Of a stretch of 64,000 bases of DNA, positions 58,896 to 64,000 are shown piece by piece. The notes under the pieces were generated by a model. It was given only the letters and a program-made list of their open reading frames with translations. It was not told the origin of the DNA and searched no databases. The number at the start of each line of letters is the position of its first letter. Position 1 is the stretch's first letter. The DNA lies in the NCBI RefSeq assembly GCF_965208925.1, contig NZ_OZ242364.1, positions 558,001 to 622,000 on the forward strand, read 5' to 3'. The stretch comes from Poriferisodalis sp965208925 (GTDB taxonomy: Bacteria > Actinomycetota > Acidimicrobiia > Acidimicrobiales > Poriferisodalaceae). Position numbers and translations under genes: made by a program.

Positions 58896-60299
58896 TCAGA
58901 GTCCTCCGTCGATCACGTGCTTGTCGAAGAGATCACGGATCTCGGCCAGAGTCCGCTCCTCGGTGACGCCCGGGATGTAGTTGGTGCCGGCGATTGGCAC
59001 CTTGGCCATGGCGGCCGCCTCGTGCGTCAGCGCTGCGAGGTCCTCGGGCTCCAGTGAGTGGATGTCGGTCTTGCCGCACGCCCGGGCCAGCATCTGCACT
59101 TCCATGGTCAGGGTGATCAGGAAGTTGTATACCCGCAGGGCCGCCTCGTCGACGTCGAGGCGCTTGCGCAGCTCCACGTCCTGGGTGGCCACGCCGACGG
59201 GACACCGGCCGGTGTGGCAGTGGTAGCACTCGCCGGCGGGAACGCCGATCGTGCCCTCATAGTCGGTGACGCCGGGAATCTCCTTGTTGCAGTTGAGCGC
59301 CATCAGCGCCGCCGTGCCGAGCGCAATTGCATCGGCGCCCAACGCCAGGCACTTGGCCACGTCGCCGCCATTGCGGATGCCGCCCGCCACGACAAGATCG
59401 ATGTCGTCGGCGAGACCGACATCTTCCAGCGCTCGGCGGGCCTCGGGAATGGCCGCCATCAGCGGGATGCCGGTCTCCTCGGTGGCCAGGTGGGGCCCAG
59501 CACCGGTGCCGCCCTCGGCGCCGTCGAGGTAGATGACGTCGGGGCCGCACTTGGCGGCCATGCGTACGTCGTCGTACACCCGGGCTGATCCCAGCTTGAG
59601 CTGGATGGGGATCTGGTAGTCGGTGGCCTCGCGGATTTCCTGGATCTTCAGCGACAGATCGTCGGGACCCAGCCAGTCCGGATGACGCGCCGGGGAGCGC
59701 TGGTCGATGCCTGCCGGCAGCGAGCGCATCTCGGCCACCTGCTCGGTGACCTTCTGGCCCATCAGATGCCCGCCCAGGCCCACCTTGCAGCCTTGGCCGA
59801 TGAAGAACTCGACCGCATCGGCCAGCATCAGGTGGTGAGGGTTGAAGCCGTAGCGGCTTTGGATGATCTGGTAGTACCACTTGGTCGACAGGTCCCGTTC
59901 GGGCGGGATCATGCCGCCCTCGCCCGAGCAGGTGGCGGTGCCGGCCATCGAGGCGCCCTTGGCGAGCGCCATCTTGGCTTCCAGCGACAGCGCGCCGAAG
60001 CTCATGCCGGTGATGTACACCGGGATGTCCAGCTCCAGCGGTTTCTCGGCGAAGCGTGAGCCGATGACCGTTTTGGTCTCGCATTTCTCGCGGTAGCCCT
60101 CGATCACGAACCGGGTGAGCGTGCCCGGCAGGAACACCAGCTCGTCCCAGTGCGGGATCTTCTTGAAGATCGAGAAGCCCCGCATGCGGTAGCGGCCCAG
60201 CTCGGCCTTCACGTGGATGTCGTTGATGACCTCGCGGGTGAAGATCCGGCTCTTGCCGAGCACGTCGGTGCTCGCATTCACCTCGTTTTCGTCAGCCAT
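58896..60299 (-). CDS. mgsC: N-methylglutamate synthase subunit C (glutamate-synthase-like FMN domain)
   Basis: A 467-residue protein of the glutamate synthase FMN-barrel family: DIPVYITGMSFGALSLEAKMALAKGA, IPIQLKLGSARVYDDVRMAAKCGPDVIYLDGAEGGTGAGP and VVAGGIRNGGDVAKCLALGADAIALGTAAL bind FMN, and CYHCHTGRCPVGVATQ provides the Fe-S cysteines. In line with the neighbouring GXGXG and GATase-II genes it is the catalytic subunit of methylamine-glutamate N-methyltransferase (MgsC/GlxD type). It lies 20 bp after mgsB. Confidence 0.88.
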   Translation of the reverse strand: MADENEVNASTDVLGKSRIFTREVINDIHVKAELGRYRMRGFSIFKKIPHWDELVFLPGTLTRFVIEGYREKCETKTVIGSRFAEKPLELDIPVYITGMSFGALSLEAKMALAKGASMAGTATCSGEGGMIPPERDLSTKWYYQIIQSRYGFNPHHLMLADAVEFFIGQGCKVGLGGHLMGQKVTEQVAEMRSLPAGIDQRSPARHPDWLGPDDLSLKIQEIREATDYQIPIQLKLGSARVYDDVRMAAKCGPDVIYLDGAEGGTGAGPHLATEETGIPLMAAIPEARRALEDVGLADDIDLVVAGGIRNGGDVAKCLALGADAIALGTAALMALNCNKEIPGVTDYEGTIGVPAGECYHCHTGRCPVGVATQDVELRKRLDVDEAALRVYNFLITLTMEVQMLARACGKTDIHSLEPEDLAALTHEAAAMAKVPIAGTNYIPGVTEERTLAEIRDLFDKHVIDGGL

Positions 60300-60319
60300 G
60301 ACTGTTCTTCCCCCTGCCT

Positions 60320-61114
60320 CTAGTGAATGACGAGCTTGCGCTCGGACGGCTCAAGCTGGTCGTAGTTGTGCAGCACCTTGCCGCAGACGAACTTCTGGAA
60401 CTCGGGTGGGTTGCCGAGCCCGTGGATGCGGAACTTGCGCTCGATCAGCTCGGTGTCGGCGTCGTTCCACTCGCCGGGCACGCAGTCGACCCCGAGCGAG
60501 GCCACTGTGCCGGCCACGTAGATCTCGCCGTCGTACATCGAGTCGCCCAGGTTCATGCCCGCGTTGCCGCAGATGATCTGCCGGCCGCGCTGCATCATGA
60601 AGCCGGTGTTGATGCCGACGTCGCCGAGCACGATGATCGTGCCGCCCTTCTGGTCGATGCCGGTGCGGGCACCCACGTCGCCCTTCACGATCAGGTCGCC
60701 GCCCCGGATGGCGGCGCCGGTCAGCGACCCGGCACTGCGCTCGATGGTGACGACGCCCGACATCATGTTCTCGGCCACCGACCAGCCCACACGACCGTTG
60801 ATCGTCACCTCGGGACCGTCGATGAGCCCGCAGGCGAACCAGCCGGGGCTGCCCTCGAAGTGAATGCGGCAGCGCTTCAGGATGCCAACTGCCAGCGAGT
60901 GCTTCGACGCCGGGTTCAGAATGGTCACGTCGGTGATGCCGTCGTCGTAGATGAGCTTGCGCATCGCCATATTGATCTGGCGGATCGTCAGATCGGCCGC
61001 ATCGAAGCGGGCCCGGCCGCCCTCGACTTCGATGTTGTCGGGCATGTCGGCAGTGGGCTCGACCAACCCCCGGGCGTCGTAGGAGACGCCGCTGCGGGAA
61101 CCTACACCTGCCAC
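60320..61114 (-). CDS. mgsB: N-methylglutamate synthase subunit B (GXGXG domain)
   Basis: A 264-residue protein consisting of the glutamate synthase GXGXG beta-helix: VTINGRVGWSVAENMMSGVVTIERSAGSLTGAAIRGGDLIVKGDVGARTGIDQKGGTIIVLGDVG (read over successive rungs) and GNAGMNLGDSMYDGEIYVAG. GTG 61114 overlaps the mgsA end by 13 bp. It is the middle subunit of the MgsABC/GlxBCD complex. A structural role linking GATase and synthase domains is known for the homologous domain of GltB. Confidence 0.87.
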   Translation of the reverse strand: MAGVGSRSGVSYDARGLVEPTADMPDNIEVEGGRARFDAADLTIRQINMAMRKLIYDDGITDVTILNPASKHSLAVGILKRCRIHFEGSPGWFACGLIDGPEVTINGRVGWSVAENMMSGVVTIERSAGSLTGAAIRGGDLIVKGDVGARTGIDQKGGTIIVLGDVGINTGFMMQRGRQIICGNAGMNLGDSMYDGEIYVAGTVASLGVDCVPGEWNDADTELIERKFRIHGLGNPPEFQKFVCGKVLHNYDQLEPSERKLVIH

Positions 61115-62031
61115 ACCAGCACCTCCCGCTCGTAGGGATCCCGAGTCACCACTTCGCGCTTCACCAATGACCGAATGGCCACTTCCTCGGTGGCAACTGC
61201 CACCAGCGGGTCCGACTCGAAAAGCACCAGCGGCTTGGCCGCCATCTCGTCCTTGGCAACGCCCAACTGGTTGCCGGTGACGCAGACGTAGGTGAACACG
61301 CCGTCGAGATCATCGAGGCTGTGCTTCATAGACGTCTCGAGCGTCAACCCCCGGGACATGTATTCGGCGAGGTACACAGCGATGATCTCGGAGTCGCACT
61401 CGCTCTGGAACCGGTGGCCGTGCTGCTCGAGCCGGCGACGCCACTGGTGATAGTTGGTGAGCTGGCCGTTGTGCACTACGGCCACGTCGGCGAACGGGTA
61501 GGCCCAGTAGGGGTGTGCGCTGGCGAGGTCCACCTCGGACTCGGTGGCCATGCGCACATGGCCGATGCCATGGGTGCCCTGGAACGATCCCAAGTTGTAC
61601 TGATCGCTCACCGTCGCGGCATCGCCGAGGTCCTTGATGATCTCCAGCGAGCTGCCCAGCGACAGCACCTCGCAGCCCGGCACGTCTTCGAGGTAGTCGG
61701 CCAGGGCCTTGAGATCGCCGCCGTAGCGGATGGTGGCCCGGAAGGCGTAGCCCGTCTCGCTGGTGACCGTGGCCACCTCGGCGCCGATCTTGGCCAAGCG
61801 GCTCTCGACCTCGGCCCGGTTGCGTTCGAGGCGTTCGGCCATGCCGATGCCGGTGCTCTTGTTGGGCTCGGCCAGCACGAACCGGATCACGACCAAGTCG
61901 TCGGCCGGTCCGTACACCGCGTAGCCGGTGGAGTCCGGCCCCCGGTGCTTCATCGATTGGAGCATTGCGGTGAGCTCTGCTCCGATGTCGGCGGTTCCGT
62001 CGCGGTGGATCACTCCGGCTATGCCGCACAT
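61102..62031 (-). CDS. mgsA: N-methylglutamate synthase subunit A (class II glutamine amidotransferase)
   Basis: A 309-residue class II glutamine amidotransferase: MCGIAGVIHRDG exposes the N-terminal nucleophile Cys2 after Met removal. MKHRGPDSTGYAVYG and GIGHVRMATESEVDLASAHPYWA, VVHNGQLTNYHQWRR complete the active site. A GGGGGAGCACC site precedes ATG 62031. As MgsA/GlxB it would release methylamine from gamma-glutamylmethylamide for the MgsB/C partners. It lies 83 bp after gmaS. Confidence 0.87.
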   Translation of the reverse strand: MCGIAGVIHRDGTADIGAELTAMLQSMKHRGPDSTGYAVYGPADDLVVIRFVLAEPNKSTGIGMAERLERNRAEVESRLAKIGAEVATVTSETGYAFRATIRYGGDLKALADYLEDVPGCEVLSLGSSLEIIKDLGDAATVSDQYNLGSFQGTHGIGHVRMATESEVDLASAHPYWAYPFADVAVVHNGQLTNYHQWRRRLEQHGHRFQSECDSEIIAVYLAEYMSRGLTLETSMKHSLDDLDGVFTYVCVTGNQLGVAKDEMAAKPLVLFESDPLVAVATEEVAIRSLVKREVVTRDPYEREVLVWQV

Positions 62032-62114
62032 GGTGCTCCCCCCTTCGTGGGTGCGTGATTTCTGTCTCGGTGTGTGTCAGGTGCCGACCGTGCGCAGGGC
62101 CCGGCGGCGGGCGG

Positions 62115-63515
62115 TCATGGCAGGACGTCGAGGTACTCCTCCACGTCCCAGTCGGAAACGGTGTGCAGGAAGCGCTCCCACTCGTCGGTCTTGTAGTGGA
62201 AGAACACCTTCTCCATCTCGCCGGGCAGCGACCGCATGACGCACTCGTCGTTGCGGAGCGCCTCGAGAGCCTCGCCAAGCGTGAGCGGGATCTTCTCCAC
62301 GCTCTTGCCCGCCTCCATGGCCTCGTAGATGTTGCGCTCCTCGGGCTCGCCCGGGTCGAGATTGCGGTCGAGGCCGTCGTCCATGGCCATGAGCAGCCCG
62401 GCGAACGACAGGTGCGGGTTGACCGAGCTGTCAGCCGAGCGGTACTCGAACCGGCCCGGCGCGCTCACCCGCAGGGCGGTGGTGCGGTTCTGGAAGCCCC
62501 AGTCCGCGAAGACCGGCGCCCAGAAGCCGGTGTCCCACAGCCGGCGGTAGGAGTTGACCGTCGGCGACGACAGACACGTCAGCGCCCGCACGTGCTCGAG
62601 GATTCCGCCGATGGCCTTCATGCCGACAGGGCCGGGAAGCTGCGGGTTGTCGCCCTCGGGCAGGAACTTGTTGTTGCCGTCGGCATCCCACAGCGAGATG
62701 TTGTGGTGGCAGCCGTTGGCCGAGACGCCCATGAACGGCTTGGGCATGAAGCACGGGAAGGCACCCAGCTCGCGCCCCACCTGCTTGCATACCTGCCGGT
62801 AGGTGGTGAGCCGGTCGGCGGTGAGCTCGGCCCGGTCGAATTGGAAGTTCAGCTCGAGCTGGCCGGGAGCGTCCTCGTGGTCGCCCTGGATCATCTCGAG
62901 GCCCATGGCCTCGCAGTACTCCACCACCTTGTGGATGAGCGGCTGCAGCTCGGCGAACTGGTCGATGTGGTAGCAGTTCGGCTTGGTCATGCCCTCGACG
63001 GTGGGCTTGCCGTCGGCATCGGCCTTGAGCCACATCATCTCGGGCTCGCAGCCGGCCCGCAGGTGCAGCCCGTGCTTGGCCTCGAACTCGGCGTGGAGCC
63101 GCTTCAGGTTGCCCCGGCAGTCCGAGGTGAGGAAGGCACCGCCCTCCACTTCTTCTTCACGGCCCCGGAACAGGGTGCACCAGACTCGTGCGGTCTTGGG
63201 ATCCCACGGCAGCGGCATGAACGTCTCGGGTTCGCCGATGCCCACCAGCTCACGGGCCTCGGGGCCGTAGCCGATGTAGTTGCCGTGGCGGTCGATGAAC
63301 AGGTTGGCGGTGGAGCCGTAGACCAGCTGGAAGCCCTTGCGTGCGATCATCCCGAAGTGCTTGGCCGGGATGCCCTTGCCCATGATGCGGCCGGTCACCG
63401 ACACGAACTGGCAGTACAGGTACTGGATGCCGTCGGCCTCGATGCGGCGCTCGACTTCTGCAATCTGTTCCTCGCGTCCGTCGGCTTCGACGAACATCTC
63501 AAGATCTGTGGCCAT
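62115..63515 (-). CDS. gmaS: Gamma-glutamylmethylamide synthetase (glutamine synthetase-like, GlnT)
   Basis: A 466-residue glutamine-synthetase-fold ligase: CEPEMMWL, HEDAPGQLELNFQ (metal-binding Glu), GCHHNISLWDADGNN (ATP/glutamate loop) and RRLWDTGFWAPVFADWGFQNRTTALRV are conserved. Position directly upstream of mgsABC marks it as GMA synthetase (GmaS/GlnT), which joins methylamine to glutamate with ATP, rather than housekeeping GlnA. A GGGGGAG SD site precedes ATG 63515. It is the first gene of the minus-strand operon. Confidence 0.87.
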   Translation of the reverse strand: MATDLEMFVEADGREEQIAEVERRIEADGIQYLYCQFVSVTGRIMGKGIPAKHFGMIARKGFQLVYGSTANLFIDRHGNYIGYGPEARELVGIGEPETFMPLPWDPKTARVWCTLFRGREEEVEGGAFLTSDCRGNLKRLHAEFEAKHGLHLRAGCEPEMMWLKADADGKPTVEGMTKPNCYHIDQFAELQPLIHKVVEYCEAMGLEMIQGDHEDAPGQLELNFQFDRAELTADRLTTYRQVCKQVGRELGAFPCFMPKPFMGVSANGCHHNISLWDADGNNKFLPEGDNPQLPGPVGMKAIGGILEHVRALTCLSSPTVNSYRRLWDTGFWAPVFADWGFQNRTTALRVSAPGRFEYRSADSSVNPHLSFAGLLMAMDDGLDRNLDPGEPEERNIYEAMEAGKSVEKIPLTLGEALEALRNDECVMRSLPGEMEKVFFHYKTDEWERFLHTVSDWDVEEYLDVLP

Positions 63516-63617
63516 TGCTCCCCCTAATCGGCATGGCTGGCAAGTTCATGCGAACCGTAACGCCCTGAGCTTCGCGCCTCAGCACCCCCGCTTCCGGACG
63601 TGTCCAAGCCACGCCGA

Positions 63618-63647
63618 AACGTAGCACAGAATCCGAAGCGATGTCTA
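63618..63647 (-). promoter_or_regulatory. Possible promoter of the gmaS-mgs operon
   Basis: On the minus strand TAGACA (63642-63647) and TACGTT (63618-63623) are separated by 18 bases, about 100 bp upstream of gmaS. The match to sigma-70 boxes is moderate. This is the only clear candidate in the 282-bp gap between gmaS and the next gene, which is otherwise without features apart from the promoter below. Confidence 0.3.
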
Positions 63648-63759
63648 ACGTGAGTAGCGGCTCTTTCCTCACAGTAGAGCAACCATTTCGGGCGTGATGG
63701 CCCGCGTGCAGCCCCGCCATCCGCTTCGGCACCTCAGCAGCGCTGCCGGCCGGCAGGCA

Positions 63760-63789
63760 TTGCAGAATTCGCGACCTCTGCCGTACTCT
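63760..63789 (+). promoter_or_regulatory. Possible promoter of the last gene
   Basis: TTGCAG (63760-63765) and TACTCT (63784-63789) are spaced by 18 bases directly ahead of the GTG at 63798. If used, transcription would start near the start codon, giving a leaderless or very short-leader mRNA, which is common in actinobacteria. Confidence 0.35.
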
Positions 63790-63797
63790 CGTCATGC

Positions 63798-64000
63798 GTG
63801 CTCGTTTCGAGGACGCCGCTGCGGATGGCCGTTGCACTCGGCGTGGCCGCGATGCTCGCTGTGCTGCCTGTCGGTCCAGCGTCGGCCGCCTTCCCGATCT
63901 CAGATCTGGGCGCCGAGCCGAGCCAGCTGTGGCACTCCGAGTTCGACGCGTCTTGGCCGCTCGACCGCCTCATCGGTGTCGTCGACCTTGCCGACGCAAC
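63798..64000 (+). CDS. Secreted protein, N-terminus only
   Basis: A frame open to the end of the window. It begins LVSRTPLRMAVALGVAAML and AVLPVGPASAAF, a Sec signal peptide with a PASA-A cleavage site, followed by FPISDLGAEPSQLWHSEFDASWPLDRLIGVVDLADA. Only 67 residues are visible, so the family cannot be determined. GTG 63798 is preferred over the out-of-frame ATG at 63794. Confidence 0.65.
   Translation, partial: MLVSRTPLRMAVALGVAAMLAVLPVGPASAAFPISDLGAEPSQLWHSEFDASWPLDRLIGVVDLADA

Noticed and set aside
62055..63527. 490-codon plus-strand frame covering gmaS
   Set aside because: It mirrors the conserved gmaS frame on the other strand and has no recognisable motif; a by-product of GC-rich third positions.
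1..64000. CRISPR arrays, tRNA, rRNA or insertion sequences
   Set aside because: No regularly spaced repeats, cloverleaf sequences, rRNA segments or transposase motifs were seen on reading both strands; a tRNAscan/ISfinder run would be needed to be certain.

Overview
This window is high-GC bacterial chromosome. Gene density is high, GTG starts are common, SD sequences are of the GGAGG type and stop-start overlaps (ATGA/GTGA) are frequent. A PPOX-class F420-type oxidoreductase, an LLM-class flavin oxidoreductase, a single-chain acyl-CoA carboxylase and a thiolase/DUF35 pair point to an actinobacterium. The complete-looking trimethylamine (TMA) to TMAO to methylamine assimilation genes suggest a marine or host-associated lineage, possibly Acidimicrobiia. 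The lineage is inference. No rRNA, tRNA, CRISPR array or transposase was seen.

Layout. 1-11.2 kb is metabolic and transport: a lipoprotein esterase (partial), an MFS transporter, a solute-binding lipoprotein, an NAD(P)-binding/DUF2867-like protein, a biotin-dependent carboxylase, a nitroreductase, an acyl-CoA dehydrogenase and a TSUP permease. 11.3-21.3 kb is defence block 1: an AbiEii-like nucleotidyltransferase, then a translationally coupled operon of SNF2 helicase with a C-terminal DUF3883/PD-(D/E)XK-like domain, a DUF1156 DNA methyltransferase and a DUF499 ATPase. The helicase carries an uninterrupted 21-base G tract (C on the + strand, 18610-18630) between its motor and its nuclease-like domain, which looks like a phase-variation switch. 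21.4-30.1 kb is metabolic: two aminotransferases, two amidohydrolases, nicotinamidase, chorismate mutase and a thiolase/DUF35 pair.

30.2-44.5 kb is defence block 2. It begins with a sigma-factor-like gene and an ImmA/IrrE metallopeptidase, divergent from a compact ubiquitin-like operon (Ubl, E2-like, JAB-E1 fusion, membrane protein). It continues with uncharacterised genes, a DUF6338 membrane protein and a type I restriction system (HsdM, half-length HsdS, HsdR) followed by a Ymh-family protein.

44.7-63.5 kb is a methylated-amine region: redox enzymes, an XRE-cupin regulator, an ammonium-transporter-family protein followed by three tiny membrane proteins, TMAO demethylase (tdm), trimethylamine monooxygenase (tmm), two FAD amine-oxidase-like enzymes, and on the minus strand gamma-glutamylmethylamide synthetase plus the three subunits of N-methylglutamate synthase with an unknown 151-residue protein. 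Together these could turn TMA into TMAO, dimethylamine plus formaldehyde, and methylamine into N-methylglutamate and then glutamate. No dimethylamine monooxygenase is in the window. A Phd/RelE toxin-antitoxin cassette sits between the two FAD oxidoreductase genes, flanked by degenerate direct repeats of their own convergent 3' ends. The window closes with the start of a secreted protein.
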